DNA from: Methanobrevibacter sp.
GTDB taxonomy: Archaea > Methanobacteriota > Methanobacteria > Methanobacteriales > Methanobacteriaceae
Direction of reading: 5' to 3'
Length of the DNA: 7,358 nucleotides
Assembly (NCBI GenBank): GCA_017646885.1
Contig: JAGCLR010000367.1
Span: forward strand, 1 to 7,358
Shown here piece by piece: positions 1-6,582 of the stretch; position 1 is the stretch's first letter; each line of letters starts with the position of its first letter. The notes under the pieces are model-generated. The model saw nothing but the letters and a program-made list of their open reading frames with translations, made no database searches and was not told where the DNA came from. The translations under genes were made by a program, and so were the position numbers.

Positions 1-222
1 CCCCTTGGAGTGTTTAATGTAAGGGAGAATATCAAATATGCGATGGATGGAGACTATAAGGAGTTTGAATCATTGAAGGAAGCTCTTGTTTACTGTGGAA
101 CAAAATTGCAGATACCGATAAGCAAATATGTTAAGCAAAGCAATTTGCTAAAGGAATTATTGCATTCAAAGCAGACCACATTGGATTCTTTCTTTAAGAA
201 ATCCCCAGATTTGCAGCAATGA
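1..222 (+). CDS. C-terminal fragment of an unidentified protein ending in a PCNA-interacting (PIP-box) motif
   Basis: The frame is open from the first base, so the gene starts outside the window and only the last 73 residues are visible; the GTG at position 10 is probably internal. The fragment is lysine-rich and looks helical, and I cannot assign it to a family. Its clearest feature is QTTLDSFF at fragment residues 58-65, eight residues before the end. This fits the PIP-box consensus (Q-x-x-hydrophobic-x-x-aromatic-aromatic) found at the extreme C-terminus of archaeal PCNA clients such as FEN1, replication factor C large subunit, uracil-DNA glycosylase and DNA polymerases. The inference is a replication or repair protein that docks on the sliding clamp. 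The rest does not resemble the FEN1 or PolB C-termini that I know. The next gene starts 19 bases after the TGA stop, so the two may share a transcript. Confidence 0.75.
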   Translation, partial: PLGVFNVRENIKYAMDGDYKEFESLKEALVYCGTKLQIPISKYVKQSNLLKELLHSKQTTLDSFFKKSPDLQQ

Positions 223-241
223 ATTAATATTAGGTTAAAAT

Positions 242-1252
242 ATGAATCTTAAATTTAAAAAACCATCAAAGGAAACTCAAATGGCCATGTCCAAAGTGGC
301 AAGCGGTGAGGATAATCAGGATTATCATTCACTTGCTGAAGATAAATTAGCCAGTATCACAAATCATACCAATGCTAAAATAGTCAATAGTGGCAATTCA
401 GCTATTATGGCTGCTATGAATTCAATTGATGGGGCTATTCTAATTCCAGATCAAGGAGCTTGGAACGGATTTAAGCAAATAGCTAAATTTTTAAATAAGG
501 ATTTGATTACTGTAAAAACCAATAAAGGTTTAATTGATTTGGATAATCTTTACGAATCAATCATCTCCTCATCAGAAAATAATTTGGTTGATTTGGATGA
601 TGAAAACAATAAATCCGCTCTATTTTTAACCAGTTTTGCAGCTTATACTGCTGAACAGGATATGAAGGCAATTTGTGATTTTGCCCATAAGAACAATATT
701 CTTGTTGTGGAAGATGCTTCAGGAGCTATTGGGGATTATGAGAACAGATTGGCAAATGGAGATTATTCAGACATCATAATCGGATCTACAGGTTCTCCAA
801 AAATAGTGAATGTTGAAGATGGAGGATTCATTGCAACTAATGATGAAACTCTTTTTGAAAAATCAAATCTTCTTTTGAAAACTATGAAAGCAAGCAATAT
901 AACTTCCTGTGGAATCTATAATGAGTTGGATTATGCTGAGGAAAACCTTAAAAGGACAATTGATGCATGTTCCTATCTTAAGGAAGAAATAGAAAAAGAA
1001 ACCAATTTCAGTGTATTCCATGCTGATAAAAGGGGAATCAATGTAATAATGGAAACAGATGATCCTAAATCATTATCATATAAATTACGTCAGGAATTTG
1101 TCTTGGATAGTCATGGGATGATTACTAAATGTCCAAACTATAACAGATTGAAAGAAAAAGCTGTAGCTATTGAAATAAAGAATCTGGACCTTTCCTGTTT
1201 GACCTATGATAATCTAGATGAAATGATTTTTGTTTTAAATAAATTTGATTAG
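242..1252 (+). CDS. PLP-dependent enzyme, DegT/DnrJ/EryC1/StrS-like aminotransferase fold
   Basis: This 336-residue cytoplasmic protein has the landmarks of fold-type I PLP enzymes. Residues 49-58 (NSGNSAIMAA) match the cofactor phosphate-binding loop. VVEDASGAIGD at 155-165 matches the DegT motif whose Asp (here D158) contacts the pyridine nitrogen. K187, in a GSTGSPK segment followed by a Gly-Gly pair at +7/+8, matches the spacing of the Schiff-base lysine in DegT enzymes. The C-terminal part (about 220-336) would be the small domain. It is shorter than typical DegT aminotransferases (about 370-400 residues). Family members mostly transaminate keto-sugars on nucleotide carriers, but some act on other substrates, and nothing here shows the substrate. 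The ATG at 242 is preceded by a weak AGGT-type ribosome site. The gene lies 19 bases after the PIP-box gene and a pyrimidine-rich terminator region follows it. Family is fairly sure; reaction unknown. Confidence 0.75.
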   Translation: MNLKFKKPSKETQMAMSKVASGEDNQDYHSLAEDKLASITNHTNAKIVNSGNSAIMAAMNSIDGAILIPDQGAWNGFKQIAKFLNKDLITVKTNKGLIDLDNLYESIISSSENNLVDLDDENNKSALFLTSFAAYTAEQDMKAICDFAHKNNILVVEDASGAIGDYENRLANGDYSDIIIGSTGSPKIVNVEDGGFIATNDETLFEKSNLLLKTMKASNITSCGIYNELDYAEENLKRTIDACSYLKEEIEKETNFSVFHADKRGINVIMETDDPKSLSYKLRQEFVLDSHGMITKCPNYNRLKEKAVAIEIKNLDLSCLTYDNLDEMIFVLNKFD

Positions 1253-1358
1253 TTTATCATTTTCACTTTTTCATTTTTTATTTTCAATCATATCCCTTCT
1301 TTTACATTATTTTCTCATCCTTCTTTTTCTAAACTGCTTTTTTATACTCTTTTTAAAT
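1253..1358 (+). terminator. Pyrimidine-rich T-tract terminator region after the PLP enzyme gene
   Basis: The DNA directly after the TAG stop is almost all T and C on the coding strand for about 100 bases, with repeated runs of five or six T (near 1266, 1274, 1324, 1339 and 1350). Archaeal RNA polymerase terminates at oligo-T tracts in the non-template strand without needing a hairpin, so this is a likely multi-site terminator. No RNA gene or open frame is visible here. Confidence 0.6.
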
Positions 1359-1363
1359 CGTTA

Positions 1364-1382
1364 TGAAAAATATTATATATTG
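1364..1382 (+). promoter_or_regulatory. Candidate TATA-box promoter of the beta-helix surface protein gene
   Basis: An A-rich stretch resembling a BRE (GAAAAA) is followed by an AT-only TATTATATAT block at 1371-1380, after the pyrimidine-rich terminator region. A start about 25 bases downstream would be near 1400 and give a leader of roughly 75 bases carrying the Shine-Dalgarno site at 1464. A 12-bp palindrome, AATAATATTATT (1394-1405), sits at the predicted transcription start. In DNA this AT-rich both the box and the palindrome could be chance. Confidence 0.4.
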
Positions 1383-1463
1383 TAAAAAAGTAAAATAATA
1401 TTATTAAATTTGAATTTTGTTAAAATAAACAAGATTTTATTTTAATTTTCATAATCGATTTGT

Positions 1464-1472
1464 AGGGAGGTG
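1464..1472 (+). promoter_or_regulatory. Strong Shine-Dalgarno site that fixes the start of the surface protein
   Basis: AGGGAGGTG is close to a full match to the archaeal 16S anti-Shine-Dalgarno complement. Five bases after it, directly behind an in-frame TAA (1475-1477), lies ATA at 1478. That codon opens the frame encoding a textbook signal peptide. No ATG, GTG or TTG lies at a usable distance in this frame. The first is the TTG at 1604, 131 bases from the site and past the signal peptide. Confidence 0.8.
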
Positions 1473-1477
1473 TATAA

Positions 1478-3127
1478 ATAAAAAATAGCCTAAAATGGAT
1501 CTCATTTGCACTATTAATAATTATTCTGATTAATATTCCTTCAATCAGTGCTCAAAACATTGATGATAGCGTTCTTTGTGAAGAATTATCCGATGAGAAT
1601 TCTTTGGATTTAAATTCTAAGGATTTGGATTCTATTTCTAATGATGGCAATGATTTAAATGACGGATCTAATGCCAATGATGAATCTTGCGAAGATTTAA
1701 TCAATAGAATAAATGCTGCAGATAATGGAGATACAATCCTAATCGAGCCTGGAACATACAAGGTTCATGGAATAAACATTACTAAAAACATTTCCCTTCA
1801 AGGAAACGGAGACCCACGAGAAGTAATTATAGATGGGGAAGAATTGTCAACCATCTTTTTTATTAATGATATCAATATTGTTGCTAAATTCAATAATCTG
1901 ACAATCATTAATGGTAAAACTGATAATTTCGGTGGTGGAATCTGTATAGAAACAGGTAATGTTTATGTTGATAATTGTATTTTCATAAACAATACTGCAT
2001 TAAATGTTACTAATGGAGGAGCTATCTCCAATTATGGCAATGAAACTGATAGAAGTTATTTGTTTGTAAACAATTCCTTGTTTATAGGTAATCATGCGGA
2101 CCATGATGGTGGTGCTGTAACTACCTGCTATGCAAGTTCCGATATCTATAATTCTGTATTTATTAATAATTCTGCTCATCGTGATGGCGGTGCGATACGT
2201 GTAAGCATTTTTGGATATGGTAATGTTCAAGATTGTATTTTCATGTATAATCATGCAGATGAGTGGGCTGGCGCTTATTATAGCTGGGCTGGTAACTCAA
2301 GCATTGATAGATGCATATTCATTAATAACACAGCTGGCACAAACGGTGGAGCTGTGATGGTTTCTGGTAGTCTTAATCTCACAAATTCGATTATTGTAAA
2401 TAATACAGCTGCTGAAACTGGCGGTTCATTCTATATCCAGCAACCTATGTTTGATGCAAAGACCGTTATAAAAGTAGAAAACAATATCATTACAAATAAC
2501 ACATCTCCTTTAGGTCAGGAAATTTTTCTTAAATGGAACACTACAAATCTTTTATTCCCTAATTTTAATAATAATGATTGGGGAGATGAAGACCCTACAG
2601 ACTCAAGTGTTGTAGACCCTAATAATGTTTCAGGAAGAATCAGACCAACTACAACTGCTAATAATCTGGGATTATTTGATCTTTTGGACTTTTCATTGTT
2701 AAATAGGTATTCTGATGTTTTAGAGGATTATTATGGTGGAGATTATAAAGATTATTTTCATCGTTTCAGTGATGATTCAAATGATGATGGATTAAAATTT
2801 GACAATAATAAAACTGATTCAAATAAACCTCATATAAAAACAAATTGGTTTAATGATTCAAACTCAAAAAATTCATCAGACAACCAATTAGATGGATCTA
2901 AATTTAATTCATTAAATAATAAATCCAGCAGATTTAGTGGAGAAAAATCAGATAATTTCAATTCAACTTATGTAAATGAGAATTCAAACAATAAAAAAAT
3001 GACTGAGTTATTTGAAGATAATCCAACTAGTCAAAAATCTTTTGATATTAGGTATATTTTAGCTTTATCTATTGTTTTACTTTTATTCTTCTGCGGATTA
3101 TTAAGAAAAAGAGATAGGTCAAGTTAA
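1478..3127 (+). CDS. Secreted, membrane-anchored beta-helix adhesin-like protein (apparent ATA start)
   Basis: The 549-residue product reads as a surface protein. Residues 1-25 form a signal peptide: KNSLKW, a hydrophobic run of Leu/Ile, then SISA followed by Q26. Residues about 71-345 form a right-handed parallel beta-helix. It opens with an A-x-x-GDTI-x-I-x-PGTY block, typical of NosD/DUF1565-like helices. Then come repeats of a CIFINNTA-like strand paired with GGA(I/V), about every 26 residues, as in PMP-type repeats. Residues about 385-515 are an Asn/Ser/Asp/Lys-rich linker. Residues about 525-542 are a transmembrane helix followed by RKRDRSS, which would anchor the C-terminus in the membrane. 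N-x-S/T sequons are very frequent. Methanobrevibacter species carry many such adhesin-like proteins; partners are unknown. A conventional start would be the TTG at 1604, but this removes the signal peptide and has no ribosome site. I therefore place the start at ATA 1478, either a genuine rare start or a mutated ATG. Confidence 0.8.
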   Translation: MKNSLKWISFALLIIILINIPSISAQNIDDSVLCEELSDENSLDLNSKDLDSISNDGNDLNDGSNANDESCEDLINRINAADNGDTILIEPGTYKVHGINITKNISLQGNGDPREVIIDGEELSTIFFINDINIVAKFNNLTIINGKTDNFGGGICIETGNVYVDNCIFINNTALNVTNGGAISNYGNETDRSYLFVNNSLFIGNHADHDGGAVTTCYASSDIYNSVFINNSAHRDGGAIRVSIFGYGNVQDCIFMYNHADEWAGAYYSWAGNSSIDRCIFINNTAGTNGGAVMVSGSLNLTNSIIVNNTAAETGGSFYIQQPMFDAKTVIKVENNIITNNTSPLGQEIFLKWNTTNLLFPNFNNNDWGDEDPTDSSVVDPNNVSGRIRPTTTANNLGLFDLLDFSLLNRYSDVLEDYYGGDYKDYFHRFSDDSNDDGLKFDNNKTDSNKPHIKTNWFNDSNSKNSSDNQLDGSKFNSLNNKSSRFSGEKSDNFNSTYVNENSNNKKMTELFEDNPTSQKSFDIRYILALSIVLLLFFCGLLRKRDRSS

Positions 3128-3208
3128 TTTATTACTTTTTTATTTTTACATTTTTTATTTTTTTTAATTTTTTAAGATTTATTTAATAATTTTTTACTTT
3201 TTTTATAA
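3128..3208 (+). terminator. T-tract terminator after the surface protein gene
   Basis: Immediately after the TAA stop the + strand carries successive T runs, including runs of six to eight T near 3137, 3152, 3159, 3168 and 3198. This fits archaeal oligo-T termination in the 97-base gap between two convergent genes. On the opposite strand the gap is A-rich apart from a small AAAAA-GCTA-type hairpin near 3207-3220, so termination of the convergent cgi121 gene is less clear. Confidence 0.6.
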
Positions 3209-3224
3209 AAATAGCTTTTTAATT

Positions 3225-3752
3225 TTATTGATCAACTATTAATTTGCTTGTTTTATCAATTAATATGTCTGTTATATGTATGCTCTTTAATTCTTTTTGT
3301 GGAATTTCATATGCCTTCTTTAATATTGATTCGTCAGCTTCTAAAACAGCATCATTTCTTGTAAAGATATCAGATAATTCATCGACAAAGTAATCTGGGC
3401 AATCGATTAAAACAACCGCTATATTCATCTTCCCTTCCTTAAGTCCAAGTATGTCAAATGCCTTGGAAATTTGCCTTTGGGCAGATGTTCTGATTAAAAT
3501 TTCAATACCTAAATCCTTAGCTAAATTTTCCCCTCTTTTGAATGCATTCATTGCATGAATGACTCCTTGCTCGTGATGTTTCTTACCAGCTATTGCATCA
3601 GCATTCATAAGTTGAATAATGCCCACATCACAACAACTGTTTCTAATATTTTCAACTTGTTCCAATGTTTTAGGAATGCTTTCTATTTCTCCAGTAAATC
3701 CTAATATTTCAACATTATCCAAATTAGCTAATTCTTTATTGTATTCTTTCAT
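3225..3752 (-). CDS. cgi121: KEOPS complex subunit Cgi121
   Basis: This 175-residue protein matches the archaeal Cgi121 family. In KEOPS (Kae1, Bud32, Cgi121, Pcc1) it binds the 3' CCA end of substrate tRNA and supports Bud32. The complex transfers threonylcarbamoyl to A37 of ANN-decoding tRNAs to make t6A. Family features are the central helical block HHEQGVIHAMNAFKRG (59-74), the strand GIEILIRTSAQRQI (82-95), and the segment SKAFDILGLKEG (96-107) followed by a hydrophobic strand IAVVLID (111-117). The C-terminal tail from about 145 is somewhat long. The ATG at 3752 is preceded by AGAGAGAT, a partial Shine-Dalgarno match. It is the last of three minus-strand genes, 92 bases after the isopropylmalate synthase-like gene. 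No other KEOPS gene is in the window, so here it is encoded apart from its partners. The assignment is from recognition of the family pattern. Confidence 0.85.
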   Translation of the reverse strand: MKEYNKELANLDNVEILGFTGEIESIPKTLEQVENIRNSCCDVGIIQLMNADAIAGKKHHEQGVIHAMNAFKRGENLAKDLGIEILIRTSAQRQISKAFDILGLKEGKMNIAVVLIDCPDYFVDELSDIFTRNDAVLEADESILKKAYEIPQKELKSIHITDILIDKTSKLIVDQ

Positions 3753-3793
3753 TTTATCTCTCTTAAAATGGAATGAAAATATTTAAAATATTT

Positions 3794-3851
3794 ATTTAAA
3801 AAAATTTAAAAATTTAAAAATAATTTAAAATAACTTTAAATAAGTTATTTT
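3794..3851 (-). terminator. Hairpin plus T-tract after the isopropylmalate synthase-like gene
   Basis: Read on the minus strand, AAAATAACTT (3851-3842) and AAGTTATTTT (3836-3827) form a perfect 10-bp stem with a five-base loop. The stem includes the TAA stop at 3847-3845. T-rich runs follow (near 3822-3818, 3812-3808 and 3805-3799). This resembles an intrinsic terminator or a 3'-end stabilising stem. The stem is nearly all A-T, so its stability is modest, and read-through into cgi121 is possible. Confidence 0.5.
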
Positions 3852-5383
3852 TTAGCTTTTCTTTGCTTTTTATCTAAGGAAAAGTGATTGTTTTCAAGCA
3901 ATCTGTTTACACCATCGACATATGCTTCTACACTTGCATTGATAATGTCCGGTTCAGTTGCTCTTGCTGAGATGATCTTATCTCCTGAACTAAGCTTTAC
4001 AATTACCTCAATCAAAGCATCTGTACCACCTGTAACTGCATCTACGTGGTATTCCTCAAGCTTGATGTCTGCAAAGTTCTTGATTCCCTTATTCACTGCA
4101 TTGATAGCTGCGTCAACTGGACCGATACCTACATCTGCCTCAATGACTTCCTTATCTTCAATATTCATCTTAATGGATGCAGTTGGTCTGATCTTGTTTC
4201 CTGAAACGATAGTAAGTTCATCAAGATTGATTTTCTTTTCCTGTTCAATGTTCAATACATGCTCAGCAATCGCTTCTAAATCAGTGTCTGTAACGGTTTT
4301 TCCCTTATCTCCAAGGTCTTTTACCTTAAGGAAGATTTCATTTAACTGGTCATTGTTTACTTCAATGCCTAATTCCTTTAATCTGTTGTCTAACCCTTTG
4401 GTTCCAACATGCTTTCCTACAATGAATTTACGTCTATGGCCTACAAGCTCTGGCATTATAGGTTCATAGGTTGCACTGTTCTTTATGACACCATCTGCAT
4501 GAATTCCAGATTCATGTGCAAATGCATTTTCACCTACAATTGGCTTGTTTGGAGCCAAATAAGCATTGCTTAATCTTGAAACTAGTTTGGAAGTGTTGTA
4601 AAGCTGATTGATCTTAATGTCAGTTTTGTATCTGCTTTCATCGTCATCGTCACTGTACTTGTATAAAGTGTTCAAGGATACGACAACCTCTTCCAATGCT
4701 GCATTTCCAGCTCTTTCTCCAAGACCATTGATTGTAGCATGGAATCTGGTAGCTCCTCCATCAATTGCAGACAATGTATTTGCTACAGCAAGGCCAAAGT
4801 CATTATGGCAGTGAGCGCTTACAGGAACTCCAAGGTCTGAGAATTGCCTATAGAAATTAAATGATTTCAATGGTGTAAGAACTCCTAAAGTATCACATGG
4901 ACAGATTCTGTCTGCTCCTGCATCGATTGTTGCCTTGAATATCCTTCTTAGGTATTCAATATCTGTTCTTGTAGAGTCTTCAGCTGCAAGCTCTACTAAA
5001 AGTCCATGGTCTTTAGCGTATTCCACTACCTTTACAGCATCTTCCAGCATTTCATCCTGTGACTTTTTCAATTTGTATTTCAAGTGCAAATCAGAAGTTG
5101 GAACTACAACATTTACTGCATCAACATCACATTCAAGGCAGTAATCCACATCCTTGATCAATGTTCTTGAAAAGCTTACAATCTCAGCATTCAATCCTTG
5201 TGATGTAATCAATTTAATAGCTTCCCTTTCACCTTCAGATGTAATTGCAGAGCCAGCTTCAATTGCATTCACTCCTATTTCATCCAATTTGGTAGCTATT
5301 CTGAGTTTTTTAATTGCATTTAAAGAGATTCCTGGTGTTTGCTCTCCATCTCTTAATGTAGTGTCCAATACTTCTATTTTCAT
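3845..5383 (-). CDS. leuA: 2-isopropylmalate synthase / (R)-citramalate synthase family enzyme
   Basis: This 512-residue enzyme condenses acetyl-CoA with a 2-oxoacid. LeuA uses 2-oxoisovalerate (first committed step of leucine synthesis); its archaeal paralogue CimA uses pyruvate (methanogen route to isoleucine). The catalytic TIM barrel spans about 1-270. It shows [12 protein letters not shown] (7-18, with R11 and metal ligand D12), metal-binding HCHNDFG (191-197, H191 and H193) and the [10 protein letters not shown] signature (219-228). The linker carries [10 protein letters not shown] (290-299). The C-terminal regulatory (LeuA dimer) domain spans about 385-497, with GPVDAA (421-426) and GGTDALIEV (452-460). 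Homocitrate synthase AksA lacks that domain, which argues against that paralogue. The overall pattern resembles the Methanothermobacter protein annotated as LeuA, but LeuA and CimA are close here and I cannot exclude cimA. An unusual tail, KKQRKAKK, ends the protein. The ATG at 5383 has only a weak GAAGTGG site. Confidence 0.8.
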   Translation of the reverse strand: MKIEVLDTTLRDGEQTPGISLNAIKKLRIATKLDEIGVNAIEAGSAITSEGEREAIKLITSQGLNAEIVSFSRTLIKDVDYCLECDVDAVNVVVPTSDLHLKYKLKKSQDEMLEDAVKVVEYAKDHGLLVELAAEDSTRTDIEYLRRIFKATIDAGADRICPCDTLGVLTPLKSFNFYRQFSDLGVPVSAHCHNDFGLAVANTLSAIDGGATRFHATINGLGERAGNAALEEVVVSLNTLYKYSDDDDESRYKTDIKINQLYNTSKLVSRLSNAYLAPNKPIVGENAFAHESGIHADGVIKNSATYEPIMPELVGHRRKFIVGKHVGTKGLDNRLKELGIEVNNDQLNEIFLKVKDLGDKGKTVTDTDLEAIAEHVLNIEQEKKINLDELTIVSGNKIRPTASIKMNIEDKEVIEADVGIGPVDAAINAVNKGIKNFADIKLEEYHVDAVTGGTDALIEVIVKLSSGDKIISARATEPDIINASVEAYVDGVNRLLENNHFSLDKKQRKAKK

Positions 5384-5393
5384 TTTTCCACTT

Positions 5394-5425
5394 CTTATTG
5401 ATTAATAAGTATAATAATTGATTTT
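5394..5425 (-). promoter_or_regulatory. Candidate promoter and 6-bp hairpin ahead of the isopropylmalate synthase-like gene
   Basis: In the 74-base gap after the epimerase gene the minus strand reads an A-rich block, then ATTATACTTATT (TATA-like), then CTTATT-AATC-AATAAG. The last is a perfect 6-bp inverted repeat at 5409-5394, ending ten bases before the start codon. It could be a repressor site or a leader hairpin. No oligo-T run is present on the minus strand in this gap, so read-through from the epimerase gene is also plausible. Confidence 0.3.
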
Positions 5426-5457
5426 TTTAATCTATTAATTTTAATTTTATTTTTAAT

Positions 5458-6396
5458 TTATTTTTCCATTTCTTCTTTAAACCATTTTACAGTTTCTCTC
5501 AATTGCTCTTCAAATTTGTCCTCTTCTGGCTTAAAGTTTATTTTTTCAAGATTTGAAATATCTGCCAATGAATGCTTAATGTCTCCTGGACGTTCATCGA
5601 GATATTTCACTTTCAAATCGGATTCTAAGACATCACTGACGATATCAAATAGCTGATTTATAGTCATTGATTTTCCCAGTGCAACATTCAATACTCCGTT
5701 GAAGTCGGATTCTGCTGCAGCAATATTTGCTTTAGCTATTTCCTTTACAAAAATAAAGTCTCTGCTTTGCTCTCCATCACCATAGATTTCAGGGCTTTCC
5801 CCTTTTAATATTGCAGATATGAATTTAGGAATTACAGCAGCATAAGGTGAATTTTCATCTTGTCTAGGACCAAAGACATTGAAATATCTAAGAGCTACAT
5901 AATTTAAGCCATAAGCTTCATAAAAGGATTTTAAGTATAATTCTCCACTTGCTTTCTGTGCTGCATAAGGTGAGCAAGGGTCAAAGTTTTCACCTTCCTT
6001 AAGTGGCATGTTCGGATTTTCCCCATAAACTGCAGATGAAGATGAAAAGACGATTTTCTTTATATTGTTGTTTTTGCAGGCAATGAGAAGCTTTAAGGTA
6101 GCATCGATATTTGTTTCGTTGTAATCAAGAGGTTCCGCTACACTTCCTGGCACGCTTACTTTTGCTGCAAGGTGGAATACATAGTCTTTTCCTTTTAGAA
6201 TCTCGTCCAAATCACAATCTAAAAGATCTGCCTTGATCAAGCTTAAATTTTCATGATCTTGATTTTTTAGGTTTTCCATTTTTCCAGAGGACAAATTATC
6301 AATAACGGTTACCTTATTGTTTTCTATCAATTCATCAACAATATGTGAACCGATAAATCCGCATCCTCCAGTAACTACTATTTCTTTATTTTCCAT
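5458..6396 (-). CDS. NAD-dependent nucleotide-sugar epimerase, GalE-like (extended SDR)
   Basis: This 312-residue cytoplasmic protein is an extended short-chain dehydrogenase. The NAD-binding Rossmann motif TGGCGFIGSH is at 9-18, and an acidic residue at the end of strand two (D33 in VIDNLSSGK) indicates NAD rather than NADP. The active site is complete: a serine in the SSSS run (118-121) before AVYGE, and Y144-x-x-x-K148 in SPYAAQKAS. Substrate-side motifs are YFNVFGPRQ (171-179), YGDGEQSRDFIFV (205-217) and RPGDIKHSLADISN (269-282). All are typical of UDP-glucose / UDP-N-acetylglucosamine 4-epimerases. Precise substrate is not readable; UDP-Gal or UDP-GalNAc for glycans, N-glycosylation or pseudomurein would fit a methanobacterium. 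The length matches short archaeal GalE proteins. It is the first of three minus-strand genes and runs divergently from ehaA. AAGGACC, ten bases before the ATG, is a poor ribosome site. Confidence 0.85.
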   Translation of the reverse strand: MENKEIVVTGGCGFIGSHIVDELIENNKVTVIDNLSSGKMENLKNQDHENLSLIKADLLDCDLDEILKGKDYVFHLAAKVSVPGSVAEPLDYNETNIDATLKLLIACKNNNIKKIVFSSSSAVYGENPNMPLKEGENFDPCSPYAAQKASGELYLKSFYEAYGLNYVALRYFNVFGPRQDENSPYAAVIPKFISAILKGESPEIYGDGEQSRDFIFVKEIAKANIAAAESDFNGVLNVALGKSMTINQLFDIVSDVLESDLKVKYLDERPGDIKHSLADISNLEKINFKPEEDKFEEQLRETVKWFKEEMEK

Positions 6397-6485
6397 TATA
6401 TCTGGTCCTTAATTTTATAATGTAAAGCAAATTTTAATTGAAATGTTTCATTAGCATTTTCTATATTAGTATAGATTTATAATTT
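6397..6485 (-). promoter_or_regulatory. Putative leader and promoter region of the epimerase gene
   Basis: Two TATA-like blocks can be read on the minus strand. TTATAAAAT near 6420-6412 would start transcription at about the start codon. AATTATAAAT near 6485-6476 would give a leader of roughly 60 bases. The more distal box gives the more usual geometry, since the ATG has a weak upstream AAGGACC. Both lie in AT-rich DNA and remain tentative. Confidence 0.3.
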
Positions 6486-6516
6486 TAATAGTATTTTAAT
6501 ATTGTGTAAAAATCCA

Positions 6517-6540
6517 TTGAATTTTTGGGAATAAATTCAA
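6517..6540. repeat. 8-bp inverted repeat in the divergent spacer
   Basis: TTGAATTT (6517-6524) and AAATTCAA (6533-6540) are perfect inverted copies separated by the eight bases TTGGGAAT. The site lies about midway between the divergent epimerase and ehaA genes, where a regulator could contact both promoters. It is short and AT-rich, so chance is possible. Confidence 0.4.
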
Positions 6541-6560
6541 ATAAAAATTTCATTTGAAAA

Positions 6561-6582
6561 ATCTTTAAAAAATCTTTAAAAA
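6561..6582. repeat. Two tandem copies of an 11-bp repeat upstream of ehaA
   Basis: ATCTTTAAAAA occurs twice head to tail (6561-6571 and 6572-6582) with no mismatch and no spacer, so the copies fall about one helical turn apart on the same DNA face. The repeat lies about 50 bases upstream of the ehaA TATA block, where archaeal activators often bind. It could be an operator or only a slippage product. Confidence 0.5.

Noticed and set aside
1253..1358. Pyrimidine-rich tract considered as a small RNA or structured element
   Set aside because: Almost one-sided T/C content gives little scope for base pairing; a T-tract terminator explains it better.
1495..1533. ATG at 1495 as the start after the Shine-Dalgarno at 1464
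   Set aside because: It is in a different frame, reaches a stop after 12 codons and does not join the downstream protein.
1604..1606. TTG start for the surface protein
   Set aside because: No ribosome site precedes it, and it would discard an upstream, in-frame signal peptide that has a strong Shine-Dalgarno at the right distance from ATA 1478.
1552..1761. Open frame on the minus strand at the start of the surface protein gene
   Set aside because: It is antisense to the signal-peptide/beta-helix coding frame, has no ribosome site or family pattern, and its Ser/Leu-rich content mirrors the Asp/Asn-rich sense strand.
2000..2254. Open frame on the minus strand inside the beta-helix repeats
   Set aside because: Ile/Thr-rich product arising from the complement of repeated Asn/Asp codons; no start signal, and the sense strand encodes a clear beta-helix.
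3777..3841. Repeated ATTTAAAA-like units between the isopropylmalate synthase-like gene and cgi121, considered as a repeat array
   Set aside because: The units vary in length and spacing and consist only of A and T; this is low-complexity spacer DNA with a hairpin/T-tract, not a CRISPR or ordered array.
3888..5405. Four plus-strand open frames (3888-4469, 4608-4814, 4935-5144, 5154-5405) opposite the isopropylmalate synthase-like gene
   Set aside because: All are antisense shadows of a well-conserved enzyme gene; their Ser-rich translations show no family features.
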